A stretch of DNA of 40,771 nt from a virus (IMGVR_UViG_3300010885_027938:1-40771), one strand, 5' to 3'; positions 24,179-30,615 are shown, numbered from the stretch's first letter. The notes: generated by a model from the letters alone, not told the origin. Program-made: numbers and translations.

Positions 24179-24201
24179 GGGGTGGGCATCTCGCCCACCC
24201 C
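24179..24201 (+). other. Strong intergenic RNA hairpin
   Basis: GGGGTGGGC / GCCCACCCC, 9 perfect pairs around a 5-base loop, placed 6 bases after a stop and 10 bases before the next AAGGAGG. It has no U-run, so it looks like a stability or processing hairpin in the place where the earlier genes have a ribozyme. Confidence 0.65.
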
Positions 24202-24225
24202 ACCCCTATCATCAAGGAGGTTGTT

Positions 24226-24405
24226 ATGAATCGGGATCAGAAGACAGCACAGGTTCACCTAACGCAGGAGGTTGCACGTTCACAGCAATCACTGATGCGG
24301 CTGGCTCAGGCGGCTGACCGCGCTGGCGCTGACGTCCTCGCTGAGGCCGTACGCCGTGCAGCCATCATTGCGGTGGCACACATCGGGGCGGTGCGCCGTG
24401 GGTAG
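24226..24405 (+). CDS. Small helical protein
   Basis: A 59-residue, Ala/Arg/Gln-rich protein that should be almost entirely helical (ARSQQSLMRLAQAADRAGAD, then EAVRRAAIIAVAHIG). No family recognised. The start ATG at 24226 follows AAGGAGGTT. It overlaps the following membrane-protein gene by 8 bases, so the two are probably translated together. Confidence 0.65.
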   Translation: MNRDQKTAQVHLTQEVARSQQSLMRLAQAADRAGADVLAEAVRRAAIIAVAHIGAVRRG

Positions 24406-24586
24406 GTGGCAGTGGGTGGCGGTGGCGTGGTTTGCCACGCTGCTGCTCACCATCGGGTTGGGCTTCTACTACATCGTGGGTGGCGACCAGCCGCCCAGCG
24501 ATCTGGTGGCTGCAACCATTTTGCTGACCGTCTCAGGGTCGTGGATTATGATCAAGGCATCAATAGCAGAAGGAGGAGAAAGATGA
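24398..24586 (+). CDS. Small membrane protein
   Basis: A 62-residue protein with two predicted membrane helices (about residues 5-26, VAVAWFATLLLTIGLGFYYI, and 34-52, VAATILLTVSGSWIMIKAS), separated by a polar GGDQPPSD turn. I place the start at GTG 24398, overlapping the previous stop; it lacks a strong ribosome site, so coupling is likely. An ATG 14 codons upstream in the same frame is an alternative. It overlaps the next gene by ATGA. Size and shape would suit a second holin or an early membrane protein. Confidence 0.6.
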   Translation: MGRWQWVAVAWFATLLLTIGLGFYYIVGGDQPPSDLVAATILLTVSGSWIMIKASIAEGGER

Positions 24587-24954
24587 GCACACGGAAGTTG
24601 AATATCCCCGCGCTGGGGTTTGAGGTGGTCGTCGTCGGAGCTTCCGCGAAGACCAACAAGGTGATCGCCGATATGCTGGAGAAGAAGATCGCCACGGAGG
24701 ATGAGCCTCAGTTCAGGGAGTTTCTTCTTGAGGTTGACGTGCGGATCGTGAAGCGCGTCATCGTTGAGGCCTCCAGCCGCGACGAGGCCGTGGACATCGC
24801 GTCCACCATCAGCGTTGAGTCACTCGCCCTAGGTGAGGCCGACAATGCGGTGGTGCTGGGTGACGAGCCCGCTGGCCACGGTTCTGGCTCCGTTGACGTC
24901 CTCGCTGAGGATGGCGACGCGAGGTGGGACTACTACTTCGGCGGTAAGAAGTGA
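24583..24954 (+). CDS. Hypothetical early protein
   Basis: A 123-residue protein. An N-terminal helix-strand region (STRKLNIPALGFEVVVVGAS) leads to a central beta-rich half (FLLEVDVRIVKRVIVEASSR) with an EAVDIASTISVE helix, then an acidic tail. The repeated strand-helix pattern in the middle resembles small ferredoxin-like folds, but no family is recognised. The ATG at 24583 follows AGGAGG and overlaps the membrane-protein stop. Confidence 0.65.
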   Translation: MSTRKLNIPALGFEVVVVGASAKTNKVIADMLEKKIATEDEPQFREFLLEVDVRIVKRVIVEASSRDEAVDIASTISVESLALGEADNAVVLGDEPAGHGSGSVDVLAEDGDARWDYYFGGKK

Positions 24955-25325
24955 GCGGCCTCATCCTTGCGGTGGTACTCCTCTTGGGGGGCGTACCGTC
25001 GCAGGGTAAGGCCACGTGGTACGGAGCAGGGGGGGCCTGCCACGACGGCAGGCCTCGCACCTGCACCCCATACAGCAAGGGTGAGCGTGTGAGATACTGC
25101 GCCGTCGGTAGCTGGAGGTGGGGAGACACCCCGTACAAGGTGCTCGTCACCAGTCTCGTGACTGGAAAGTCAACGATCTGCACGGTGCGGGACTATTGCG
25201 AGGCCTGTGCCAAGCGTACTGGAGGGAGAATAATTGACCTGTCTCCAACCAGTTTCAAGGCCTTGGGGCACACCCTAGGGCGAGGCGTAATTTTGGTCAC
25301 AGTGAAAATTTTAGGAGGACGATGA
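24951..25325 (+). CDS. RlpA-like/expansin-type double-psi beta-barrel, secreted
   Basis: A 124-residue protein. Residues 1-19 form a signal peptide (LILAVVLLLGG and a small-residue cleavage site near Ser-Gln-Gly). The mature part shows the RlpA/barwin-like barrel: ATWYG at 21-25, LVTSLVTGKSTICTVRDYC in the core, and the terminal GGRIIDLSPTSFKALGHTLG with Asp96 at the place of the family's conserved Asp. Six Cys (30, 38, 50, 77, 83, 86) suggest disulfides in the exported form. RlpA-type proteins bind or cleave peptidoglycan. An exported wall protein in an early operon is unusual; wall remodelling or superinfection exclusion are possibilities. The GTG start overlaps the previous stop. Confidence 0.8.
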   Translation: MSGLILAVVLLLGGVPSQGKATWYGAGGACHDGRPRTCTPYSKGERVRYCAVGSWRWGDTPYKVLVTSLVTGKSTICTVRDYCEACAKRTGGRIIDLSPTSFKALGHTLGRGVILVTVKILGGR

Positions 25326-25519
25326 TGACGAACACACTAGGAGGAAACAGGTGTCAGGCCTGTGAGGAGACCATCCTTACGGACTATGAGGAGCACTACA
25401 CGGACGACTTTGGTGACGTATGGCACCACTGGTGCGTAGAGGAAGTATCAAAGAGCGAGGCAAATGACCTCGCCGAAGAGTTGGCCATTGAAGAGGCCAG
25501 AGAGGACGGAGACCTATGA
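25325..25519 (+). CDS. Small zinc-binding protein
   Basis: A 64-residue acidic protein with CQACEE near the start and HHWCVEE about 23 residues later, a CxxC...HxxC zinc site, then a Glu/Asp-rich helix (EANDLAEELAIEEAREDGD). The ATG at 25325 gives a better distance from AGGAGG than the ATG at 25322; either is possible. It overlaps both neighbours by ATGA-type junctions. Function unknown. Confidence 0.75.
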   Translation: MTNTLGGNRCQACEETILTDYEEHYTDDFGDVWHHWCVEEVSKSEANDLAEELAIEEAREDGDL

Positions 25520-25893
25520 GCAACTACAAGTGCTACGACTGCAACAACGAGTGGGAGGGCCCAGCTTACGAGGTAGGCGACGCCCCGCTCCCGTGCCCGA
25601 AGCGTGACGACCACGCCAACAAGATCAGTCAGGAGAAGGCCGTTGAGATCCTCAATGGGTCCAAGGGCCGCTTCCTGACCATTGAGTTCACGAAGCGTAC
25701 GACAGGTGAGACACGCGTGATGACCTGCCGCACTGGAGTCACGAAGCACCTCAAGGGCGGCAAGAAGGCCTATGACCCAGCGAAGCTTGGTCTGGCCATC
25801 GTGTGGGAGGCCAAGTCGGCCGAGTACCGCAGCATCCCAACGGATGCCATCACGGCCATCCGCTTCGGCGGGAAGCGGCTGGTGGTCCGATGA
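25516..25893 (+). CDS. Zinc ribbon fused to SH3/WYL_2-like (DUF2693) domain
   Basis: A 125-residue protein. The N-terminus has CYDCNNEW and a later CPKR, half a zinc ribbon. From about residue 45 there is an SH3-like barrel with the pattern MTCRTGVTKHLKGGKKAYDP, then LAIVWEAKSAEYRSIP and ITAIRFGGK. This matches a small phage/bacterial domain I know as WYL_2 or DUF2693; members are thought to bind nucleic acid or regulate, with little direct evidence. ATGA overlap with the previous gene. Confidence 0.75.
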   Translation: MSNYKCYDCNNEWEGPAYEVGDAPLPCPKRDDHANKISQEKAVEILNGSKGRFLTIEFTKRTTGETRVMTCRTGVTKHLKGGKKAYDPAKLGLAIVWEAKSAEYRSIPTDAITAIRFGGKRLVVR

Positions 25894-25979
25894 GGTGGTT
25901 CACGGCCAACCTCTGGCCACAGATCAAGTTCATCCTCCTGATGTGCATCATCGGGATCGCAGCGGGGGGTGGGAAGTGA
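25890..25979 (+). CDS. 29-residue single-span membrane peptide
   Basis: A tiny frame with the form of a membrane peptide: RWFTANLWPQIKFILLMCII followed by GIAAGGGK. It is bounded by ATGA at its start (overlap with the stop of the SH3-like gene) and GTGA at its end (overlap with the next start), which is how real genes are linked in this operon. Such small hydrophobic peptides often join membrane complexes. Length limits certainty. Confidence 0.5.
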   Translation: MRWFTANLWPQIKFILLMCIIGIAAGGGK

Positions 25980-26479
25980 TTGAGGTTGAGTTCACGGAAA
26001 TGGACGATGAGATTGATGAGTTCTCAGTAGCTAGGCGTATCAAGTACGGCATCAGGACCAATGAGTGGGGAGAGGAGGGCCGCCGATCAGCGGAGGCCCT
26101 CCTCCAGTACGGCCACAAGGCCCTCAGGGTCGTCGTTGACAGCGAGTGGGAGCTAGCCATCGCCTGTGACGACTGCAACCTCTGGGCCTCAATGACGAGG
26201 GAGCTCCCGATGATGAAGATGTCCTACGAGTCAGTCGGCGGGACACTCCTGAAGGTGGTAAACTGTTCGCCCACAGCAGTGGCGGACAACTTCAGGGGCA
26301 AGGTCAGCGAGCGGACCGCGTGGGATGGCTACAGTGGTTGGCAGTTTGATGCTGCCCCAATCACCTCAAGGGTCGGTGAGTACCTATACCCACAGAAGAA
26401 GGGCCGCAAGCACGGACACGAGTACAAGAAAGAAAGGGAGGCACGAGATGCGGCAGCCGCCGAGGAGCAGGGAAGCTGA
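25976..26479 (+). CDS. Hypothetical early protein upstream of helicase
   Basis: A 167-residue protein. It contains a CDDC pair (AIACDDCNLWASM) in the first half and a basic Lys/Glu/Arg helix at the end (KKGRKHGHEYKKEREARDAA). No family recognised. The GTG at 25976 overlaps the previous stop and follows a G-rich segment. Its 3' end overlaps the helicase start by 32 bases, hinting at coupling. A helper in replication, such as a helicase loader, is a thought from position only. Confidence 0.65.
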   Translation: MIEVEFTEMDDEIDEFSVARRIKYGIRTNEWGEEGRRSAEALLQYGHKALRVVVDSEWELAIACDDCNLWASMTRELPMMKMSYESVGGTLLKVVNCSPTAVADNFRGKVSERTAWDGYSGWQFDAAPITSRVGEYLYPQKKGRKHGHEYKKEREARDAAAAEEQGS

Positions 26480-27755
26480 GTCTGGCCTAATCGGGTCAGT
26501 CCTCATTGACGAGAACGCCATCACCTACGCGTCGGACATCACCCCAGAGGACTTTGCCACACCGTCCCACAGGGCGGTATGGCGGGCCGTCCTTGGGGTG
26601 GCATCACGGCGCGAGGCCTTGGACGTGGTCACCATCTCTGATGAGCTGGAGCGGACTGGCCACTTAGACGACGCTGGTGGGCGTACTGGGGTAGTTGACC
26701 TACTTCACACGACACCGACGTCGGCCAACGTGGAGTCATACGCCGAGGCAGTACGACGTACGGCCACCCTCAGGCGCCTCATTGAGGCAGCTGGCAAGGT
26801 GGCCGAGATTGCGTACGAGAATCCAGCCAATGCCGAGGAGGCACTGGATCGGGCTGAGGCGGAGATCTACAGCGTGGCGAGGGCCAGTCGGAGGACAGCC
26901 TTCGTCGGGATGGAGGCACTGGTATCTGAGGCAGTCTCACGTTTGGACTGGACACGCCACAACAGGGGCAACGCCATCGGCGTCGGCTCTGGGCTCCCAG
27001 CACTTGACGCGATGACTGGTGGGTGGCAGCCATCCGACCTCACCATCCTAGCTGCACGCCCCAGTGTCGGTAAGACGGCACTGGCACTCAACATTGCACA
27101 GCACGCCGCCATCAGGGAGGGGAAGAGGGTCGCCATCTTCTCGCTGGAGATGAGCCGCGACCAGCTGGCCACACGCCTGATGTCAGGGGTCTCTGGGGTT
27201 GACATCTTCCGCATCCGTAGGGGTGAGGTTGAGGGGGTGGACCTAGCCCGCATTGCGGGTGCCGTCCACCACCTTGAGGGCTCCAAGATCTTCATTGACG
27301 ACAGCCCAGTGGCGAGCCCCATTGACCTCAGGTCAAAGGCCCGCCGACTAGCAAACGAGGGTGGACTTGACCTCATCATCGTGGACTACCTCCAGCTGAT
27401 GATGCCTGCCAAGGCCACCAAGGACGGCAACCGAGTCACAGAGACCAGCGACATCAGCCGAGGGCTGAAGGCAATGGCAAGGGAGCTAGAGGTCCCAGTG
27501 ATCGCCCTCTCCCAGCTCAGTCGTGCATCCGAGCACCGTGAGGGTGGCCAGCCACGGCTGGCCGACCTCAGGGACTCTGGCGCAATTGAGCAGGACGCTG
27601 ACCTTGTGCTATTGTTGTGGCGACCGAACGGCCAAGAGCACGGTGCTCCAGAGGAGAACGTGAAGCTGGCCTTAGCGAAGCACCGCAACGGTCCCACAGG
27701 GGAGCTGGACCTCGTCTTCCGCAAGGCGACTACGACGTTCGGGGACCCACACTAG
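26448..27755 (+). CDS. dnaB: Replicative DNA helicase, DnaB family
   Basis: A 435-residue hexameric 5'-3' replicative helicase. Residues 1-110 match the DnaB N-terminal domain (REAESGLIGSVLIDENAI). The RecA-like motor has Walker A ARPSVGKTAL (Lys209), the H1a motif IFSLEMS, Walker B IIVDYLQLM (Asp313), the H3 motif ALSQLSR and RDSGAIEQDADLVLLLWR. The start ATG at 26448 follows AAGGGAGG and was chosen because the N-terminal domain begins right there. It is the only replisome enzyme I see; no primase or polymerase is encoded, so host enzymes must complete the fork. Confidence 0.95.
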   Translation: MRQPPRSREAESGLIGSVLIDENAITYASDITPEDFATPSHRAVWRAVLGVASRREALDVVTISDELERTGHLDDAGGRTGVVDLLHTTPTSANVESYAEAVRRTATLRRLIEAAGKVAEIAYENPANAEEALDRAEAEIYSVARASRRTAFVGMEALVSEAVSRLDWTRHNRGNAIGVGSGLPALDAMTGGWQPSDLTILAARPSVGKTALALNIAQHAAIREGKRVAIFSLEMSRDQLATRLMSGVSGVDIFRIRRGEVEGVDLARIAGAVHHLEGSKIFIDDSPVASPIDLRSKARRLANEGGLDLIIVDYLQLMMPAKATKDGNRVTETSDISRGLKAMARELEVPVIALSQLSRASEHREGGQPRLADLRDSGAIEQDADLVLLLWRPNGQEHGAPEENVKLALAKHRNGPTGELDLVFRKATTTFGDPH

Positions 27756-27782
27756 ATACGGGGGTCGCCTCACCCCCACACT

Positions 27783-27821
27783 AAGGCCTGCCAGTCTCCC
27801 AGCTGGCAGGCCTTTCTTTTT
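27783..27821 (+). terminator. Rho-independent terminator after dnaB
   Basis: A 12-pair stem built on AGGCCTGCCAG / CTGGCAGGCCT with an 8-base loop, followed by TTTCTTTTT. It ends the rightward early unit before the next promoter. Confidence 0.93.
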
Positions 27822-27827
27822 CCCAAT

Positions 27828-27845
27828 GGTTAAGGAATCTTAACC
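27828..27845. promoter_or_regulatory. Putative operator palindrome, copy 3 (before the 27.87 kb promoter)
   Basis: GGTTAAG-GAAT-CTTAACC, a perfect palindrome with a 4-base spacer. It is the best copy of the three and is followed by TTACCACGG, matching the CCACG seen after copy 2. It ends 22 bases before the -35. Confidence 0.65.
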
Positions 27846-27867
27846 TTACCACGGTCAACTTGGGGTA

Positions 27868-27897
27868 TTGACAGCCCAAATGTAACAATGTTATAAT
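27868..27897 (+). promoter_or_regulatory. Strong sigma70-like promoter
   Basis: Consensus -35 TTGACA (27868-27873), an 18-base spacer and consensus -10 TATAAT (27892-27897). It drives the single gene at 27944. Two perfect boxes make it the strongest promoter visible in the window. Confidence 0.9.
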
Positions 27898-27943
27898 GGT
27901 GTAGCCAGATGCAGCTAGAGGCCTTCTGGTCAGGAGGTAACAA

Positions 27944-28117
27944 ATGGACAAGAAGTGCAAGTCAAGGGTCTACCAGATGGGTGGAAACGTCGCCTGCGGC
28001 AAGGCTGGGGCCTTTGCCACCAAGGCCAACCCAAGGAGCTGGATGTGCAAGGAGCACTTTGACCAGCACATCAGACTCCTTGGCCTTCGGGTCAAGACGG
28101 TGGTCATCGGGATCTAG
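27944..28117 (+). CDS. 57-residue zinc-binding-type protein with its own strong promoter
   Basis: A small basic protein, too short for routine gene calls: MDKKCKSRVYQMGGNVACG, then WMCKEHFDQHIRLLGLRVKT. Its Cys/His pattern (C, C, C, H, H) follows that of the first early gene (22765-23004), suggesting a common origin. The ATG at 27944 has AGGAGG 7 bases upstream. It forms a one-gene unit between a consensus promoter and a terminator, so it should be abundantly made. This suggests a protein needed early and in quantity, possibly a host inhibitor or regulator; this is inference. Confidence 0.8.
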   Translation: MDKKCKSRVYQMGGNVACGKAGAFATKANPRSWMCKEHFDQHIRLLGLRVKTVVIGI

Positions 28118-28138
28118 TCACTCTCTCCGACATAGCGT

Positions 28139-28173
28139 AGGGGCCCTGCCAGCTGGGAGCTGGTGGGGCCTCT
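28139..28173. terminator. Long hairpin between converging units (bidirectional terminator)
   Basis: A stem of about 16 pairs with a GGG loop (for example CCAGCT / AGCTGG in the upper part and GGCCC / GGGCC lower down). It sits between a plus-strand stop at 28117 and a minus-strand stop at 28179. The U-runs on both sides are weak, so termination may be partial. Confidence 0.7.
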
Positions 28174-28178
28174 TACTA

Positions 28179-28385
28179 TCATCGGACGTCGCAGACTGGG
28201 CAGGACCCAAAGAGCTTCCCATCGTGGTCGTGGACCGCCGAGAGCGGGATCGGGCTGGGGATCGGCTTATTGACCAGCGTCTCATAGATGATGCCGTTGT
28301 CCCGACACCACTGGCGGAGGCCCTTACCCTCCTTGGCTGCTGCCTCCATGAAGAGGTCCCTTGTTGCCTTGTCTAGCTCGCTCAT
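28179..28385 (-). CDS. Hypothetical small protein
   Basis: A 68-residue protein: a charged helical N-terminus (SELDKATRDLFMEAAAKEGK), a possible HTH-like middle (LRQWCRDNGIIYETLVNK) and a C-terminal CPVC pair. It is the last gene of the leftward unit, next to the terminator. No family recognised. It overlaps the gene before it by 62 bases in another frame, which is long for this genome; the ribosome site before its ATG (GGTAAGGG) is moderate. Confidence 0.6.
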   Translation of the reverse strand: MSELDKATRDLFMEAAAKEGKGLRQWCRDNGIIYETLVNKPIPSPIPLSAVHDHDGKLFGSCPVCDVR

Positions 28386-28548
28386 CCCTTACCTTCTTCA
28401 ATGCCAAATAGACGCCATAGGAGACCAGCCGAAGCTCGCTGGGTGTCAGTAGTGGCAGGACGCTGGGGTCGGGCCTCTGGGAGGCTCCTAGATACTCCTC
28501 CAGCGATTCTAGGGAGCTCTCTAGGGCCTGCCAGTCACCCTTCGTCAT
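28324..28548 (-). CDS. Hypothetical small protein
   Basis: A 74-residue protein with a helical core (QALESSLESLEEYLGASQ and SELRLVSYGVYLALKKVRDE) and a Gly/Ser-rich end lying in the overlap with the next gene. The ATG at 28548 is inside the last codons of the preceding gene (overlap 14 bases). No family recognised. The long overlap with the following gene makes the last third of this protein doubtful as a functional part. Confidence 0.5.
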   Translation of the reverse strand: MTKGDWQALESSLESLEEYLGASQRPDPSVLPLLTPSELRLVSYGVYLALKKVRDERARQGNKGPLHGGSSQGG

Positions 28549-28885
28549 TGGCCAACTCAAGGTTGGACCACTCGTGCTCAATGAGGGAGATCAGGATGAG
28601 CGCATAGTTGGCTGAGTCAATGAGGGCGTCTCGGACCGATGGGTGCTGGAGCTCCTTGAGGGACTCCTGCGAGAGGACGACCCGCCCCTTGATGACCTCA
28701 CCGTTGAGGGCCTTCTTGATGCGGCTCATCTTGTCGTCGGAGAGTCGGGAGAAGACCCCAGGGATGGCGAGGGACTCAATGTTGGCTGGACCGTACTGGG
28801 CCTGACGCTGGACAAGGATGTCGCGGGCCTCGTTGTAGAGGCCTTGGAAGTATCCCTCAAAGTCTTTCTTCGTTGTGTTCTTCAT
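28535..28885 (-). CDS. DUF1599-like protein (nucleotide-modification-associated domain)
   Basis: A 116-residue helical protein. The pattern EARDILVQRQAQYGPANIES, then FSRLSDDKMSRIKKAL and HPSVRDALIDSANYALILIS matches a phage domain I know as DUF1599 (nucleotide modification associated domain 1), related in fold to all-alpha NTP pyrophosphatases. The family is thought to act on nucleotides; activity is not firmly established. Length is normal. The ATG at 28885 follows GGAG and overlaps the previous gene. No base-modification enzyme was found beside it. Confidence 0.8.
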   Translation of the reverse strand: MKNTTKKDFEGYFQGLYNEARDILVQRQAQYGPANIESLAIPGVFSRLSDDKMSRIKKALNGEVIKGRVVLSQESLKELQHPSVRDALIDSANYALILISLIEHEWSNLELANDEG

Positions 28886-29063
28886 AGATCTTCTCCAGCC
28901 ATCTTGCTTTCCCTGCCGTCACAATCGTTGAGGCCACGATGAGGAGCTTCCTGCAGTTCTGGCAGATGAAGCCCCTCAGACGATACTCCCGCAGCATATA
29001 GGGCGGGCGTCGGTCTGGCTTGATTGCCCCACCGCAGCGGGGGCAGTCAAAGCCGATGTTCAC
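28857..29063 (-). CDS. Small zinc-ribbon protein
   Basis: A 68-residue protein with two CxxC pairs, DCPRCGGA near the N-terminus and FICQNCRKL about 28 residues later, a typical zinc ribbon, followed by a basic helix. The start GTG overlaps the stop of the small membrane-protein gene (GTGA). Zinc ribbons of this size often bind nucleic acid or a host enzyme; the target is unknown. Confidence 0.75.
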   Translation of the reverse strand: MNIGFDCPRCGGAIKPDRRPPYMLREYRLRGFICQNCRKLLIVASTIVTAGKARWLEKIYEEHNEERL

Positions 29064-29263
29064 TTCTTCCGTTCAGCTGCGAGTGCTGCAATGAGTCCAG
29101 CAGCGAGCGGACCGAACGGTGCTGGGGCGAATGCCCCAAGGGCAGCTGCTGCGGCGTAGAGCAAGACGATCCGAGAGTTCTGTGTCGCCACTGGTGCCGT
29201 GATGATTTGGCGGATCGTCTGTGGGACGATCTGCTCGCTCTCTTCGTTAGGCTGCGTAGCCAA
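29060..29263 (-). CDS. Small Ala-rich membrane protein
   Basis: A 67-residue protein with a polar first half (NEESEQIVPQTIRQIITAPV) and an Ala-rich hydrophobic second half (about residues 31-62, LLYAAAAALGAFAPAP onward) forming one or two helices, ending in RKK. The start is TTG at 29263 with AAGGAGG 7 bases before it, the strongest site nearby. A late holin/antiholin or membrane anchor are options; no family recognised. Confidence 0.65.
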   Translation of the reverse strand: MATQPNEESEQIVPQTIRQIITAPVATQNSRIVLLYAAAAALGAFAPAPFGPLAAGLIAALAAERKK

Positions 29264-29420
29264 GGTCTACCTCCTTGATGATGGCGTTGGCGGCGTAGGC
29301 TGCCAACTGTTCTTTGTTGGGCTGGCCCTCAAGGCCATCCAGTAGGAGCTTAAAGATGTGGAGCCAGATCTGTGAGATGAGGACCGCGTCTGGCTTCCGC
29401 CGATGGGATGGGACCGCCAT
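29247..29420 (-). CDS. 57-residue hypothetical protein
   Basis: A short protein beginning MAVPSHRRKPDAVLISQIWL and ending in an Ala-rich helix (LAAYAANAIIKEV). It starts at ATG 29420 in the TAATG overlap with the stop of the RmlC-like gene and overlaps the membrane-protein start by 17 bases, so it fits the coupled gene chain exactly and fills an otherwise empty gap. No family recognised. Confidence 0.65.
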   Translation of the reverse strand: MAVPSHRRKPDAVLISQIWLHIFKLLLDGLEGQPNKEQLAAYAANAIIKEVDLGYAA

Positions 29421-29971
29421 TACTCTTCGCCAACCGTTCGGAGGAGGTCGTCGCCAGCACGCTTCCAGTTTGCGAGGGTCTCGCTCGTGCCGTCCGTCTT
29501 CACGGATGGCGCAGCCTTGTCCTTCTCGCTGATGATGAGCTGGGCTCGGATCTTCTCAAGGTCGGCCTCAATGTCTGGTAGGCCAAGGTAGGAGATCCCG
29601 ATCTCGTGCTCTGCTCGGTAGATGTCTGTCGTGGCGTAGGTGACGGTGGTGTCCTCAAGTGCGAGGAAGCCACGGCCCCACCACCAGGGGGCAAAGAAGA
29701 CCTTACCGTCCCCAGCCTCCATCGTCTCGGAGATGACCTTGCCGTAGAGGATTGACGCTGGGTCAAGGTTGACGGCGTAGATGATGGCCTTCCCGCTGGC
29801 AACCCACATCGCCTTGCTCATAAGGCGCTGGGCGTGGATGCCACGGAAGGTGCCGCCCAGGGACCACGACATATTGATCTGGGCAAAGCCGTAGTCCTTG
29901 AGGACCTCGCTGAAGTATCCGCGATTGTCCTTGAATACGTTTGCCTTAATAATCTTCGGCTCAAAGCTCAT
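29420..29971 (-). CDS. RmlC-like dTDP-4-dehydrorhamnose 3,5-epimerase family protein
   Basis: A 183-residue cupin of the RmlC family, which epimerises a dTDP-keto-sugar on the way to dTDP-rhamnose and related sugars. TFRGIHAQ carries the catalytic-type His46, and YATTDIY the Tyr118 at the family's acid site. The usual AHGF motif reads GRGF here (Arg100 in place of His), which may change its activity or substrate. The start ATG at 29971 follows AAAGGAG; an upstream in-frame ATG is rejected. It overlaps the Hjc-like nuclease gene by 11 bases. It probably acts with the RmlD-like and epimerase genes at 32.6-34.4 kb. Confidence 0.8.
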   Translation of the reverse strand: MSFEPKIIKANVFKDNRGYFSEVLKDYGFAQINMSWSLGGTFRGIHAQRLMSKAMWVASGKAIIYAVNLDPASILYGKVISETMEAGDGKVFFAPWWWGRGFLALEDTTVTYATTDIYRAEHEIGISYLGLPDIEADLEKIRAQLIISEKDKAAPSVKTDGTSETLANWKRAGDDLLRTVGEE

Positions 29972-30332
29972 CTTTTTCTCCTTTACCAAACCACTGCACA
30001 AAGTCCTCAAAGTCTATGACGGCCAGCGCGGACCTTCTAACGCCAGCCCCAGGGGAGTCACCGACCACGAGGACGGCCAGCTGGTCAGCCTTCGGGGTCA
30101 ACTCCCTCAACCACTTGTCCAGCCTGGTGGGGTAGCTGAGTCCGACCTTGCACTGGATGACAAACATCTCAGTCTCCACGTCAGTCTTCCCGCCATACTG
30201 GCCAGTACGCTTTCCATTCAGACGTGAGGCGACCTCACGTTCAAAGCTGTTGCCCCTCTGGCGGGCACGCTTGCCACGTGAGGACTTCTCAGCATTTGCC
30301 TGGTCAATTGCCAGGTCCTTCATCTTACCCAT
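29961..30332 (-). CDS. PD-(D/E)XK nuclease, Hjc-like Holliday junction resolvase
   Basis: A 123-residue basic protein with GNSFEREVASRLNG (Glu31/Glu33), TDVE (Asp51) and VIQCKVG (Gln60, Lys62), the layout of archaeal/phage Hjc-type resolvases. Such enzymes cut branched DNA before packaging. The usual ExK is QxK here. The gene belongs with the recombination set upstream (exonuclease, annealase, SSB-like). A restriction-like nuclease is the alternative. The ATG at 30332 follows GAGGGTGAAG. Confidence 0.7.
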   Translation of the reverse strand: MGKMKDLAIDQANAEKSSRGKRARQRGNSFEREVASRLNGKRTGQYGGKTDVETEMFVIQCKVGLSYPTRLDKWLRELTPKADQLAVLVVGDSPGAGVRRSALAVIDFEDFVQWFGKGEKDEL

Positions 30333-30615
30333 TCTTCACCCTCGCTAACTGTGCTACACGGTTACCGACATCCTGCTTCTCACCGTACTCAATGAGGCCA
30401 GCGGCAAGGAGCTCCTTGTTGAGTACTCGGTTCTCTGGGATCTCGCGGAGGAAGAACCAGCCCTCTAAGGCCCTCTGGTTCTCGTACCGTCGGGAGACCC
30501 AGGCCCAGTTCCTACCAAGGTTCTGGTCCAGGAGGTAGCAGACGTCGCCGTTCTGGACGATGGCAAGGCCATCATCAATGGCCCGTGCGTCGCGGTTTAC
30601 TTCGTATCCAGACAT
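30325..30615 (-). CDS. Hypothetical protein
   Basis: A 96-residue protein: SGYEVNRDARAIDDGLAIVQ, then CYLLDQNLGRNWAWVSRRYE and a helical C-terminus. The Trp-rich centre is well ordered, but no family is recognised. The start is uncertain: ATG 30615 is used here, and a TTG at 30636 would add 7 residues. Neither has a good ribosome site, so translation is probably coupled to the upstream gene, which ends at 30597. Confidence 0.6.
   Translation of the reverse strand: MSGYEVNRDARAIDDGLAIVQNGDVCYLLDQNLGRNWAWVSRRYENQRALEGWFFLREIPENRVLNKELLAAGLIEYGEKQDVGNRVAQLARVKNG

Noticed and set aside
26636-26650. CTGATGA on the plus strand in dnaB
   Set aside because: It encodes part of the helicase N-terminal domain, and no hammerhead partner sequence lies around it.
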